NCBI GenBank assembly: GCA_003212695.1
Contig: QCPC01000016.1
Coordinates: 1 to 36,690, forward strand
Origin: Prochlorococcus sp. AG-436-C13
GTDB taxonomy: Bacteria; Cyanobacteriota; Cyanobacteriia; PCC-6307; Cyanobiaceae
Length of the DNA stretch: 36,690 nucleotides
Direction of reading: 5' to 3'
Under the pieces are notes generated by a model. The model worked only from the letters and a program-made list of their open reading frames with translations. It was not told the origin of the DNA and did no database searches. Both the position numbers and the translations under genes were made by a program. Shown one piece after another: positions 1-14,409 of this stretch; within the stretch, counting starts at the first letter, position 1; every line of letters begins with the position of its first letter.

Positions 1-1909
<1,909 letters not shown>

Positions 1910-1944
1910 CTAATCAGTTTATAAGAAAATAGTTAAAGGTAAAT

Positions 1945-3864
<1,920 letters not shown>

Positions 3865-3896
3865 TTAAATAAAAGGCGGCAAAAGTAAAAAATCAA

Positions 3897-6800
3897 TTAA
3901 TCCTCTTGGTAATCAGAACCTAATGATTCATATGTAGGTCTACTGGGGGTGCTTCTCCTAGGATTGACATCTTGCATTAAATCAACTTCTTTACCTTCAT
4001 CTGTATAAACACCAATATCCAAACCCAAGGATTGTAACTCTCTCATTAATACCTTAAATGACTCTGGCGTACCTGGTCTAGGAATAGGCTTCCCTTTAAC
4101 TATTGCATTTAAGGCCTCATTTCTTCCTTGCATATCATCAGATTTAACGGTTAACAACTCTTGTAATGTGTAAGCAGCACCATATGCCTCTAAAGCCCAA
4201 ACCTCCATCTCTCCCAAACGCTGTCCACCTTGTTGAGCTTTTCCTCCAAGAGGCTGCTGAGTTACTAAAGAGTAAGGTCCAGTAGAGCGAGCATGAATTT
4301 TGTCATCAACTAAGTGAACCAATTTAAGAAAATGAGAATAACCAACTGCAACCGGCTGATCAAAAGCCTCTCCTGTTCTTCCATCCCTTAATAAAAGCTT
4401 ACCTGGATCATCAGGGTTATATACCCAATCTTTGCCCGGTTGCTTAGCAGCTTCTTTCAAGTAAAGCTGAACAGTTTCATATGACTTTTCAGCGCCATAC
4501 ATTTCATCAAAAGGTACGACTTTAACTCTACATCCCAAATTAGCTGAGGCCCATCCCATAAGAAGTTCAAAAACCTGTCCTACATTCATTCGACTTGGCA
4601 CACCAAGAGGATTAAGAACGATATCTACAGGAGTACCATCAGGCAAGTAAGGCATATCTTCTCTAGGCAATATTCTGCTAATAATTCCTTTGTTCCCGTG
4701 GCGACCTGCCATTTTATCGCCTACTTGTATCTTGCGACGTTGAGCAACATAAACACGAACAACCATATTTGCTCCCGGAGGAAGTTCGTCTCCTTGCTCA
4801 CGGGTATATATCCTGACATCAACTACTCGACCTTTTTCTGTACTAGGGACTCTTAAAGAATTATCTCTGACATCTCGAGCTTTTTCTCCAAATATTGCTC
4901 GTAAGAGTTTTTCTTCGGGAGGCTGATCAGACTCACCTTTAGGGGTTACTTTACCTACAAGGATGTCACCGCTTTCTACAAAAGCACCAACTCTAATAAT
5001 ACCCATTTCGTCTAGATGTCCCAAAGTATCCTCAGCAATATTTGGAATTTCCCTAGTAATTTCCTCGGGTCCTAATTTTGTTTGACGAGCTTCTATTTCA
5101 TATTTTTCTATATGAACAGATGTATAAAGGTCATCTTTAACTAATCTTTCACTAACAAGAATTGCATCTTCATAGTTATATCCTTCCCAAGGCATATATG
5201 CGATAAGTACATTTTGACCTAATGCAATTTCACCACCCTCACAGGCAGAACCATCAGCTAAAACTTGTCCAACTATTACTGGATCTCCATTTCTAACAAT
5301 TGGTCTTTGATTGAGGCATGTATCTTGATTAGATCTTTGATATTTTTGTAGTTCATGTATATGTTCTTTCCCTTCTTCATCAGTCACAATAATAGAGTTT
5401 GCATCGACATATGTAACAGTTCCATTTACCTGAGATATAGGAACCATTCCAGAATCTCTTGCAACTTGAGTTTCCAGACCTGTACCAACAAGAGGACGCT
5501 CAGGTCGTAAAAGAGGTACTGCCTGTCGCTGCATATTGGATCCCATTAAGGCTCTATTTGCATCATCATGTTCCACAAATGGAATAAGCGATGTAGCTAC
5601 AGAAATTACTTGAACTGGAGAAAGTTGCACATAATCAACTTGCTCAGGAGGAACCTTTTCAAAATCCTGTCTATATCTGACAGGTATTAAATCAGCAATT
5701 ATTCTTCCATCTTTATCTGTTGCAACGTCACCAGGCGCAACTCTACATTCATCCTCTAAATCAGCAGAAAGATAAATAGGATCTCCCTTTTTAATAACTC
5801 GACCTTCTTCTACTTTCCAAAACGGTGTCTCAATAAACCCATATGAATTAACTCTTGCATGAGTAGCAAGAGAATTAATTAAACCTGCATTTGGTCCCTC
5901 AGGAGTCTCTATAGGACATAAACGTCCATAGTGAGAAGGGTGAATATCTCGAACTGCAAAGCCAGCTCTTTCTCTAGTTAAACCTCCTGGGCCTAAAGCA
6001 GAAATACGCCTTTTATGAGTTAACTCAGCCAATGGATTTGTTTGATCCATAAACTGACTAAGTTGGCTAGATCCAAAAAACTCTTTAATTGCTGCAACTA
6101 AGGGTTTTGGATTAACAAGCTGAGCAGGAGTTAAAGAGTCAGTTTCTCCAACTGTCATTCTTTCTTTAATTATTCTTTCTAATCTATTTAGACCTACTCG
6201 AACTTGATTCTGAAGAAGTTCACCAACAGACCTAACTCTTCTATTACCAAGATGGTCTATATCATCTAAACTTGCCCCTCCAACATCAAGCTCTAAATTT
6301 ATTAAATAATCTATAGTAGAAAGAACGTCTTCATGCGTTAACGTTCTAACTGAATTTGGAATAGTTAATCTTAGTTTTTTATTTATTTTATATCTACCAA
6401 CTCTTCCAAGGTCATAACGTTTAGCATCAAAAAACCTACTTTGTAGTAACTGCTGTCCGCCACTTACAGATGGAGGTTCACCAGGTCTTAACTTCTTATA
6501 AAGTTCTAACAAAGCTTGATCTTCTGAGCTTATTCCTTCATCATCTGCTGCCTGAATAGATTTTTTATAAAACTCTGGATGTCTTAACTTATCTATTACA
6601 TCATTATCAGAGAGACCCATTGCCCTCATAAGTACATGAGCATTTATTTTTCTAGTTTTATCTACACGAACATGCAAAAGATCGTTCTTATCAGTCTCAA
6701 ACTTTAACCATGCACCTCGGTTTGGAATAACACTTGCATTATATGTTCTTCGCCCATTCTTATCCTGTTCATCTTTAAAATAAACTCCAGGACTTCTTAC

Positions 6801-7187
6801 AATCTGATTAACAATTACTCTTTCTGCACCATTAATAATAAAAGTACCTCTTTCAGTCATCAAAGGAAGTTCACCTATAAAAACTTCTTGTTCTTTAATT
6901 TCTCCTGTTTCTTTGTTAACCAGCCTACATGTGACATACATTTGCGAAGCAAAAGTTGCATCTCTTCTCTTGGCTTCTTCAACATCATGACGAGGTCGCT
7001 TTAGCCTATATTCATTCCCAATAAAGTGAAGTTCTAGCTTGCCTGTGTAATCAGTAATTGGAGAGAAATTTTCAAGTTCCTCTATTAGACCTTTATCTAA
7101 AAACCATTTAAAGCTTGCCCGCTGAACCTCAACCAAATCGGGCAGGTATGTAGCGGTCTTAGCGACCTGAATCGCGCTTCTACTCAT
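3897..7187 (-). CDS. rpoB: RNA polymerase beta subunit
   Basis: This is the full-length 1096-residue beta subunit of RNA polymerase. It forms the active-site cleft with RpoC1/RpoC2 and is the usual rifampicin target. Visible family signatures include the rifampicin-pocket region around [20 protein letters not shown] and [18 protein letters not shown], the conserved [13 protein letters not shown] segment with active-site lysines, and the C-terminal HSTG-like segment ([20 protein letters not shown]) with [17 protein letters not shown]. The start [18 protein letters not shown] uses ATG. It is the first gene of the rpoB-rpoC1-rpoC2 operon, behind a 282-base gap that must hold its promoter. The rplJ/rplL genes that precede rpoB in many bacteria are absent here; a TatD gene lies upstream instead. 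Confidence 0.99.
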   Translation of the reverse strand: MSRSAIQVAKTATYLPDLVEVQRASFKWFLDKGLIEELENFSPITDYTGKLELHFIGNEYRLKRPRHDVEEAKRRDATFASQMYVTCRLVNKETGEIKEQEVFIGELPLMTERGTFIINGAERVIVNQIVRSPGVYFKDEQDKNGRRTYNASVIPNRGAWLKFETDKNDLLHVRVDKTRKINAHVLMRAMGLSDNDVIDKLRHPEFYKKSIQAADDEGISSEDQALLELYKKLRPGEPPSVSGGQQLLQSRFFDAKRYDLGRVGRYKINKKLRLTIPNSVRTLTHEDVLSTIDYLINLELDVGGASLDDIDHLGNRRVRSVGELLQNQVRVGLNRLERIIKERMTVGETDSLTPAQLVNPKPLVAAIKEFFGSSQLSQFMDQTNPLAELTHKRRISALGPGGLTRERAGFAVRDIHPSHYGRLCPIETPEGPNAGLINSLATHARVNSYGFIETPFWKVEEGRVIKKGDPIYLSADLEDECRVAPGDVATDKDGRIIADLIPVRYRQDFEKVPPEQVDYVQLSPVQVISVATSLIPFVEHDDANRALMGSNMQRQAVPLLRPERPLVGTGLETQVARDSGMVPISQVNGTVTYVDANSIIVTDEEGKEHIHELQKYQRSNQDTCLNQRPIVRNGDPVIVGQVLADGSACEGGEIALGQNVLIAYMPWEGYNYEDAILVSERLVKDDLYTSVHIEKYEIEARQTKLGPEEITREIPNIAEDTLGHLDEMGIIRVGAFVESGDILVGKVTPKGESDQPPEEKLLRAIFGEKARDVRDNSLRVPSTEKGRVVDVRIYTREQGDELPPGANMVVRVYVAQRRKIQVGDKMAGRHGNKGIISRILPREDMPYLPDGTPVDIVLNPLGVPSRMNVGQVFELLMGWASANLGCRVKVVPFDEMYGAEKSYETVQLYLKEAAKQPGKDWVYNPDDPGKLLLRDGRTGEAFDQPVAVGYSHFLKLVHLVDDKIHARSTGPYSLVTQQPLGGKAQQGGQRLGEMEVWALEAYGAAYTLQELLTVKSDDMQGRNEALNAIVKGKPIPRPGTPESFKVLMRELQSLGLDIGVYTDEGKEVDLMQDVNPRRSTPSRPTYESLGSDYQED

Positions 7188-7469
7188 TCGAGAACCTGCT
7201 GCTTGCTTATAAAGGAAATGGGATCTTGGGACTCTTCTAAATAAAACGAATTGTTCTAAACCACTATCCTTAAAGCCTCTTTAAAAATAAAAAGGCAAGA
7301 AAGAAAAATTAAGTGGCTCAATGAATTCGAATCAGAAAGACAGTTAGAGACAAAAACTCTTGCAGAAAGTAAGGCTTCCCAAGGTAAGGACGCAGAAAAT
7401 CCACGCAAAGCCCAAGACAATATTCAATATTACACTCAATACGTTTTTTTAACTATATAAATGTCCAAT
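7188..7469 (-). promoter_or_regulatory. rpoB upstream/leader region
   Basis: This 282-base gap separates the TatD gene from rpoB, both on the minus strand, so it should carry the rpoBC1C2 promoter and 5' leader. No clear -35/-10 pair could be fixed by eye. Read on the plus strand it contains a stop-free stretch (7260-7460) reported under findings. No repeat or hairpin terminator of note was seen. Confidence 0.4.
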
Positions 7470-8258
7470 TCATGGTAAACCAAACAATACTCTTGAATTG
7501 GCAGTGCTGCTCTTTGCTACAGAAGAAAAAGTTTGCCCTCTTATCTCGGCAATTCTGGAAGCAACAAATTCGACAAAAGCAGGTTCATTTCTCTTCCCTC
7601 TTCGCGGCACAGGAGCCAAAAAAGGAGAGTCTGTTTCGATTAAGAAACGGTCTTGTGGAACTGCTAAAGCACATTTATGAATTTGGGTGGCCTTTGGGAA
7701 AGTAACAGTTCCGCTAAAACTTATATAAAGACCTAAATCCAGAAATTGATTCATCTCTTCTTCAGTCCCCCCCCAACAGTGCATTACCCCTCTAACTAAT
7801 CGTCCTTCTTTCTCTAAATTTTTAAGCAAATCAATCATAGGAGAAGATGCATCCCTACAGTGAATGATTACTGGCAAATCCAACTCATTTGCCAAAGAAA
7901 GCTGAGGTTTAAGAACGCCAATTTGCTCATTTAAATTACTATCTTTAAATAAATCCAAACCTAATTCCCCTATTGCAACGACCCTTGGATCTTCAAGTGC
8001 AGCGCTTCTCAAAATATTTATTGTTTTATCACCTTCCCATGATTTTATATCTAAAGGATGAACTCCCACAGAGTAACGAAGCTCTGGGAATCTATCCGCT
8101 AATGACTTAATTGATGGGATTTCTGAAGGTTCAACGCATGCATGAAGCAAACTTTTGACACCTGCTGACCTCCATCGAAAAGCTACTTCTTCCAAATCAT
8201 CTTTAAAAGATGAAAAAACAATATGGCAATGACTATCTATAAGAGGGGTTCTTGTCAC
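7470..8258 (-). CDS. TatD family metal-dependent DNase
   Basis: This 262-residue protein belongs to the TatD family, whose members are metal-dependent 3'-5' exonucleases/DNases of the amidohydrolase fold. The metal ligands are visible in order: the HxH motif in LIDSHCHIVF near the N-terminus, the glutamate in VAIGELGLD, the histidine in PVIIHCRDAS, the histidine in GVMHCWGGTEEE, and the terminal aspartate in LIETDSPFLAP. Length is normal. The start is a GTG at 8256-8258, directly upstream of the conserved TPLIDSHCH. It lies 60 bases after rpsT on the same strand and upstream of rpoB, an arrangement known from marine picocyanobacteria. A run of eight G on the coding strand (7767-7774) encodes the Trp-Gly-Gly of the HCWGGT motif. 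Confidence 0.93.
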   Translation of the reverse strand: MTRTPLIDSHCHIVFSSFKDDLEEVAFRWRSAGVKSLLHACVEPSEIPSIKSLADRFPELRYSVGVHPLDIKSWEGDKTINILRSAALEDPRVVAIGELGLDLFKDSNLNEQIGVLKPQLSLANELDLPVIIHCRDASSPMIDLLKNLEKEGRLVRGVMHCWGGTEEEMNQFLDLGLYISFSGTVTFPKATQIHKCALAVPQDRFLIETDSPFLAPVPRRGKRNEPAFVEFVASRIAEIRGQTFSSVAKSSTANSRVLFGLP

Positions 8259-8318
8259 TTTTAGAAAAAATTTATAAATATTTGATTCAGAACTTTTCTG
8301 AAATAAATGAGAATTTTT

Positions 8319-8618
<300 letters not shown>

Positions 8619-8740
8619 TTAAAAACAAAATTCACTAATTAATTCATGATGATAACCTAGAAGCTTACTAAAGAAAAATTCTTGTCCAAAAACAAGACAA
8701 TTATCTGAAGAAGGATCTAAAGTTAAGGAAAGAAACTCAA

Positions 8741-10072
8741 GTGAAAAGATTGGAGGAAAGCAATCAAATATTGGGATGGATTGATGATCCCGAACTTGCT
8801 TTAAGAAAGCTAGATGAAATTTCTTCTCGCACTTCCTTACACGCTAAATTAAAAATAAAAGCTTCAGTTGAGGAAATACTGAATGATGTAAAGGTATGTA
8901 GAGACAAGGCATTAAAAAGATTAACTCAAAAATTTGATGGTTTTTCCCCAGACCCCTTAGAAGTACCTTCTAAGAAAATAATAAAGGCTTGGGAACAAAC
9001 TCCAAGACCCTTACAAGAAGCATTATCAATAGCAAAGGAAAGAATCGAATCCTTCCACAAACATCAATTTCCAAAAGATTTATTTATTACAGGTGTTTAT
9101 GGCGAGCGACTAGGTAGAAGATGGAATCCTGTAGAAAAAGCTGGCATTTACATACCAGGAGGGAGGGCATCATATCCAAGCACGGTTTTGATGAATGCAA
9201 TACCTGCAATGGTTGCAGGTGTAGAACAAATTTACATGGTCACACCTGCCAATCGCATAGGCGAAATAGATAAAACAGTTTTAGCAGCAGCTCATATAGC
9301 AGGAATTAATAAAATTTTCCGCGTTGGTGGTGCTCAAGCAATAGGCGCACTAGCATATGGAACTGAATCAATTCCTCGTGTAGATGTTATTACTGGACCA
9401 GGCAATATTTATGTAACTTTGGCTAAAAAGTCTGTGTATGGCCAAGTTGGTATTGACTCTCTAGCAGGACCAAGCGAAGTTTTAATAATCGCAGATAAAA
9501 GTGCTAATGAAGAACAAATAGCTAGTGATTTATTAGCGCAAGCAGAACATGACCCTCTTGCTTCAGCTATATTATTAACAACAAATGCATCCTTTATAAA
9601 GACGATAAACTTAGAACTAAATAAGCAGCTTAAGGAGCATCCTAGGGCAGATATTTGTATTCAATCACTAAGAGATTGGGGACTAATGATTCTTTGCAAG
9701 GATCTTGATACTTGTGCAGATTTAAGCAATAAATTCGCACCAGAACATTTGGAATTATTAATTGAAAAACCTAATGACTTTACTCCTAAAATAAAAAATG
9801 CTGGTGCAATATTTATAGGTCAATGGAGTCCAGAAGCTACCGGTGACTATCTTGCTGGGCCAAACCATACACTGCCTACTTCTGGCACAGCACGATTTAG
9901 CAGCGCGTTAGGAGTAGAAACATTCATGAAAAGTACATCAATAATTAATTTCTCAAAAAAAGCATTAGAAAAAACCAGTAATGAGATAATAGAATTAGCT
10001 AATAGCGAAGGCCTGTATAGTCATTCAAACTCTATAAAAGTAAGATTATCTAAGACTTCTTTAACTGAGTAA
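8741..10072 (+). CDS. hisD: Histidinol dehydrogenase
   Basis: HisD catalyses the last two oxidation steps of histidine synthesis, L-histidinol to L-histidine, with NAD and a zinc ion. The 443-residue protein is the usual length. Signatures are [40 protein letters not shown], the segment [12 protein letters not shown], and the catalytic Glu-His pair in [10 protein letters not shown] (Glu335/His336). [17 protein letters not shown] near the end is also typical. The start is GTG at 8741, with the purine-rich AAGGAAAG upstream. It stands alone rather than in a his operon, as in other cyanobacteria. Its last 23 bases overlap convergently with the 3' end of rpiA. Confidence 0.97.
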   Translation: MKRLEESNQILGWIDDPELALRKLDEISSRTSLHAKLKIKASVEEILNDVKVCRDKALKRLTQKFDGFSPDPLEVPSKKIIKAWEQTPRPLQEALSIAKERIESFHKHQFPKDLFITGVYGERLGRRWNPVEKAGIYIPGGRASYPSTVLMNAIPAMVAGVEQIYMVTPANRIGEIDKTVLAAAHIAGINKIFRVGGAQAIGALAYGTESIPRVDVITGPGNIYVTLAKKSVYGQVGIDSLAGPSEVLIIADKSANEEQIASDLLAQAEHDPLASAILLTTNASFIKTINLELNKQLKEHPRADICIQSLRDWGLMILCKDLDTCADLSNKFAPEHLELLIEKPNDFTPKIKNAGAIFIGQWSPEATGDYLAGPNHTLPTSGTARFSSALGVETFMKSTSIINFSKKALEKTSNEIIELANSEGLYSHSNSIKVRLSKTSLTE

Positions 10073-10763
10073 CAGTTGTTGAGCCATTATCAACTTTACC
10101 TACCAAAACTTCATCAGTTAGATTGACAAACAAGCCATTCTCTAAAACTCCTGGAAAATTGTTAATTTGCGATTCGAGTTTTTCAGGTTCAGTTATTCCA
10201 TTCTTAAAGCTTACATCTAGGACTAGATTACCCTGATCAGTTACAACTGGGCCTGCCTTCTTTTGAGCCATTCTAAGATCAGATTCACCACCAATATCTT
10301 TTAATTTGCTTTGTACTAATTGCCAGGAAGTAGGTAATACTTCAACAGGCAACTTAAATTCTAAATTCAGCTTTTCGACCAATTTTGTTGAGTCGACCAC
10401 AACTACAAAACGATCTGCAATTGATGCAACTAATTTTTCTTGAACATGACAAGCTCCACCTCCTTTAATCAACTGGAAATAAGGATCTACTTCATCAGCC
10501 CCATCAATAGCCAAATCAAGTTTGCTAACAGCTGAAAAAGCGACTAAAGGAATTCCTAACTGTTGAGCAAGGACCTCACCTTGGAAAGAAGTAGCTACAC
10601 CAACTACTTCTTTAAGAGAACCTTCTTTGATTTTATTTCCCAAAGATTTAATCATTAAAGCGGCAGTAGACCCAGAACCAAGTCCTAGTAACATTCCATC
10701 TTGTATTTGGTCTACAGCAGCCATAGCTACTGCTAATTTCATTTGCGATTGTAAATCAGTCAT
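10050..10763 (-). CDS. rpiA: Ribose-5-phosphate isomerase A
   Basis: RpiA interconverts ribose 5-phosphate and ribulose 5-phosphate. In a cyanobacterium it serves both the Calvin cycle and the oxidative pentose phosphate pathway. The 237-residue length is normal. The phosphate-binding loop [16 protein letters not shown], the DGADEVDP motif, and [15 protein letters not shown] with the catalytic glutamate are all present. The start is [22 protein letters not shown]. It ends inside the last codons of hisD on the other strand and lies 31 bases after the Deg protease gene, possibly sharing its transcript. Confidence 0.97.
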   Translation of the reverse strand: MTDLQSQMKLAVAMAAVDQIQDGMLLGLGSGSTAALMIKSLGNKIKEGSLKEVVGVATSFQGEVLAQQLGIPLVAFSAVSKLDLAIDGADEVDPYFQLIKGGGACHVQEKLVASIADRFVVVVDSTKLVEKLNLEFKLPVEVLPTSWQLVQSKLKDIGGESDLRMAQKKAGPVVTDQGNLVLDVSFKNGITEPEKLESQINNFPGVLENGLFVNLTDEVLVGKVDNGSTTVTQLKKS

Positions 10764-10794
10764 ATTAAAAAAGCTTTCAATAATTAATGCATAC

Positions 10795-11916
<1,122 letters not shown>

Positions 11917-12039
11917 TTAAGTCGTGATCAATAAATAAGATTTTAATGCTGACAACAAAGCAAGTGCATTAAAGATGCATATAAAAAGTGCATTCCAACT
12001 AAAAACTTGCGAAAATATAGAAAAAAAAAGCTCATCCAC

Positions 12040-12045
12040 TAGAAT
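12040..12045 (+). promoter_or_regulatory. Candidate -10 box (TAGAAT) of the rimP-nusA-ylxR-infB operon
   Basis: TAGAAT lies 95 bases before the rimP start and would place a transcription start near 12051-12053, at the beginning of the hairpin series described separately. No -35 box at the normal distance is visible; a TTGCGA occurs 27 bases upstream, which is too far. This is inference only. Confidence 0.3.
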
Positions 12046-12063
12046 TATTATGCCTGAAGGTTA

Positions 12064-12119
12064 CCTCCATCATTGGAGGCAGTTTAAATATTAAACCTGT
12101 TGGGCATAAAAAACCCAAC
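12064..12119 (+). promoter_or_regulatory. Three tandem hairpins in the rimP leader
   Basis: Three perfect inverted repeats follow each other with almost no spacing. They are CCTCC/GGAGG (12064-12068 with 12075-12079), GTTTAA/TTAAAC (12082-12087 with 12091-12096) and GTTGGG/CCCAAC (12099-12104 with 12114-12119). The last ends 15 bases before the rimP TTG and is not followed by a T run, so it does not look like a simple terminator. A structured, possibly regulatory 5' leader of the rimP-nusA-infB transcript is the likeliest reading. It could also be processed into a small RNA. I do not recognise it as a known riboswitch. Confidence 0.5.
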
Positions 12120-12134
12120 CCAAATTATTATCTC

Positions 12135-12602
12135 TTGTCAAACCGATTCTCAAAAGATATAGAGCAGATAGCTGCAAATACAGCTTCTATAGAAGGTTAT
12201 AAAGTAGTTAGAATTAACTTTTTTGAACACCTAAAGCCTATGACAATTCAAGTTCAAATTTGTCTTAAAGAAGGTGGGGATGTTTCTTTGTCTGATTGCG
12301 CACGTTTAAGCAAACCAATTGGAGAAGCTATCGAGCATTCAAAATTACTCGATATTGCTTATGTTTTAGAAATCAGCAGTCCTGGCCTAAATGATATTCT
12401 TAAAACTGATAAAGAATTTGAAACTTTTAAAGGTTTTCCTATTGAAGTATCTAAGAAAGGCGAAACTGATTCTCAAGTCATTCAAAGTGGTCTATTACAC
12501 ACAAGATCAAAAGAACACTTGCTAATAAATGTCAAAGGGAAAATCAGTAAAATACCCAGACATCATGTAATGCAGGTGCGGCTAATCAGCCCCACTTCAT
12601 AA
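12135..12602 (+). CDS. rimP: Ribosome maturation factor RimP
   Basis: RimP is needed for 30S subunit maturation. The protein has about 155 residues with the usual two parts: an N-terminal alpha/beta domain (SIEGYKVVRINFFEHLKPMTIQVQI...DVSLSDCARLSKPIGEAIE, quoted in pieces) and a C-terminal Sm-like barrel. The marker YVLEISSPGLNDIL (family pattern LEVSSPG) is present at about residues 76-89. The start chosen is TTG at 12135-12137, because the next in-frame ATG would remove conserved sequence and no ATG or GTG lies in frame closely upstream. The true start is therefore somewhat uncertain. It is the first gene of rimP-nusA-ylxR-infB, 45 bases before nusA. Confidence 0.92.
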   Translation: MSNRFSKDIEQIAANTASIEGYKVVRINFFEHLKPMTIQVQICLKEGGDVSLSDCARLSKPIGEAIEHSKLLDIAYVLEISSPGLNDILKTDKEFETFKGFPIEVSKKGETDSQVIQSGLLHTRSKEHLLINVKGKISKIPRHHVMQVRLISPTS

Positions 12603-12647
12603 CAAAAACATCAACTTCAAAAAACCAAATCTCATTTTCCATCATCG

Positions 12648-14072
12648 ATGGCATTAGTTTTACTCCCCGGACTCAATAATTTAATCGAAGACATAAGTGA
12701 GGAGAAAAAGCTCCCTGCCCAAGTCGTTGAAACTGCTCTTAGGGAAGCTCTTCTTAAAGGTTATGAAAGATATAGAAGGACTCTTTATATTGGTATTAAT
12801 GAAAATCCATTTGAAGAGGAATACTTCAGCAATTTTGATATTGGCTTAGACCTTGAGGAAGAAGGATACAGAGTATTAGCAAGCAAAATAATTGTTGAAG
12901 AAGTTGAAAGTGAAGACCATCAAATATCCTTGGCAGAGGTCATGCAAGTTGCTGAAGATGCTCAAGCTGGTGACACAGTTGTCCTTGACGTAACCCCAGA
13001 GAAAGAAGAGTTTGGGAGGATGGCTGCTTCCACTACCAAACAAGTTCTTGCGCAGAAGTTACGTGATCAGCAGCGAAGAATGATTCAAGAAGAATTCGCA
13101 GATCTTGAAGACCCTGTTCTAACAGCTCGAGTAATACGATTTGAACGTCAATCTGTAATTATGGCTGTCAGTTCTGGGCTGGGAAGACCAGAGGTTGAAG
13201 CTGAACTACCAAGAAGAGACCAACTCCCGAATGATAATTATCGCGCAAATGCCACATTTAAAGTATTCCTTAAGGAAGTTAGTGAAATACCAAGAAGAGG
13301 TCCCCAATTATTTGTAAGCAGAGCAAATGCTGGGTTAGTAGTTTATTTATTTGAAAATGAAGTACCAGAAATTCAAGAAGGTTCGGTCAAAATTGTTGCT
13401 GTTTCTAGAGAAGCAAATCCACCTAGCAGATCTGTAGGTCCAAGAACAAAAGTTGCTGTTGATAGTATTGAAAGAGAAGTTGATCCAGTAGGTGCATGCA
13501 TCGGATCAAGAGGGTCAAGAATCCAACAAGTAGTCAATGAACTTAGAGGAGAAAAAATCGATGTAATTCGTTGGTCTTCAGATCCAGTTCAATACATCTG
13601 TAATTCACTTAGTCCTGCAAGAGTAGAAGTTGTAAGGCTTGTAGATCCTGAAGGTCAACATGCCCATGTTCTTGTGCCACCTGACCAATTAAGTCTTGCA
13701 ATTGGTAGAGAAGGACAAAACGTAAGGTTAGCTGCAAGATTAACTGGATGGAAAATTGATATAAAAAACTCTCATGAATATGATCAATCTGCTGAAGACT
13801 CAATTGTTTCAGAACTTATTTCACAAAGAGAAGAAGAAGAGGCTCTACAAAAACAAGCAGAAGAAAGGCTAGCTGCTGAGCAAGCAGCTAGAGCAGAAGA
13901 AGATGCTCGCTTAAGAGAGCTGTATCCTCTTCCTGAAGATCTTGAAGAAGGAGAAGAATCTCTAATAGAAACAAACGAATTAGACAATATTGATGAAAAT
14001 ATGAATGAAGAAAACATTCAAGATTCTTATGATACTGACCAAACCAATGCCGATGAGGATAGAGCCCGGTGA
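12648..14072 (+). CDS. nusA: Transcription termination/antitermination factor NusA
   Basis: NusA binds RNA polymerase and nascent RNA and controls pausing, termination and antitermination. The 474-residue protein shows the N-terminal polymerase-binding domain ([20 protein letters not shown]), an S1 domain around residues 130-200, and two KH domains. The KH domains are marked by [20 protein letters not shown] and, further on, [20 protein letters not shown]. The last ~75 residues are very acidic and low in complexity (a Glu/Asp/Asn tail) in place of the proteobacterial repeat domains. The stop codon overlaps the GTG start of ylxR, so the two are translationally coupled. Confidence 0.97.
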   Translation: MALVLLPGLNNLIEDISEEKKLPAQVVETALREALLKGYERYRRTLYIGINENPFEEEYFSNFDIGLDLEEEGYRVLASKIIVEEVESEDHQISLAEVMQVAEDAQAGDTVVLDVTPEKEEFGRMAASTTKQVLAQKLRDQQRRMIQEEFADLEDPVLTARVIRFERQSVIMAVSSGLGRPEVEAELPRRDQLPNDNYRANATFKVFLKEVSEIPRRGPQLFVSRANAGLVVYLFENEVPEIQEGSVKIVAVSREANPPSRSVGPRTKVAVDSIEREVDPVGACIGSRGSRIQQVVNELRGEKIDVIRWSSDPVQYICNSLSPARVEVVRLVDPEGQHAHVLVPPDQLSLAIGREGQNVRLAARLTGWKIDIKNSHEYDQSAEDSIVSELISQREEEEALQKQAEERLAAEQAARAEEDARLRELYPLPEDLEEGEESLIETNELDNIDENMNEENIQDSYDTDQTNADEDRAR

Positions 14073-14347
14073 GACAAAACCCCGTCCTGCGTCGTTGTGT
14101 TTCTTGTAGGCAGCTTTTAGATCGAAAGCAGCTCTGGAGAATAGTCAGAGACTTTCAGGATGGTGTTGTTCTTGATAGAGGCATGGGAAGATCAGCTTAC
14201 CTATGTCCCAATGAGAACTGCTTAAAAGAAGCCTTACAACGAAAGCGTTTACAAAAGGCCTTAAGGTGTCAGGTAAATGAAAGTGTTATCGAGGTACTTC
14301 AAAATCGATTGAATCACAGCAATGATTCAATTACTAAGGCAATATAA
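14069..14347 (+). CDS. ylxR: YlxR family RNA-binding protein (RnpM-like)
   Basis: This small basic protein of 92 residues belongs to the YlxR family, found between nusA and infB in many bacteria. In Bacillus subtilis the family member has been linked to RNA binding and RNase P modulation, so a related role here is inference. Family marks are RRCVSCRQ near the N-terminus, DRGMGRSAYLCPNENCLKEAL in the middle, and the Arg/Lys-rich helix QRKRLQKALR. Start is GTG at 14069-14071, overlapping the nusA stop (GTGA). A hairpin terminator-like element follows at 14354. Confidence 0.92.
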   Translation: MRQNPVLRRCVSCRQLLDRKQLWRIVRDFQDGVVLDRGMGRSAYLCPNENCLKEALQRKRLQKALRCQVNESVIEVLQNRLNHSNDSITKAI

Positions 14348-14353
14348 AAGAAG

Positions 14354-14376
14354 AACCTCGAATAAAAGAGGTTTTT
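14354..14376 (+). terminator. Hairpin with short T run between ylxR and infB
   Basis: AACCTC (14354-14359) pairs with GAGGTT (14368-14373) around an 8-base loop and is followed by TTT. The stem is short, so it is more likely a weak or partial terminator/attenuator that lowers read-through from nusA-ylxR into infB than a full stop. Confidence 0.45.
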
Positions 14377-14409
14377 ACCAAAAAATTGCCAAGCATTCAC
14401 TAAAAATTA

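Noticed and set aside
12050-12094. Upstream peptide gene before rimP (14 codons from ATG at 12050)
   Set aside because: The likely transcription start falls at or after its ATG, no ribosome binding site is visible, and the sequence is better explained by the hairpins.
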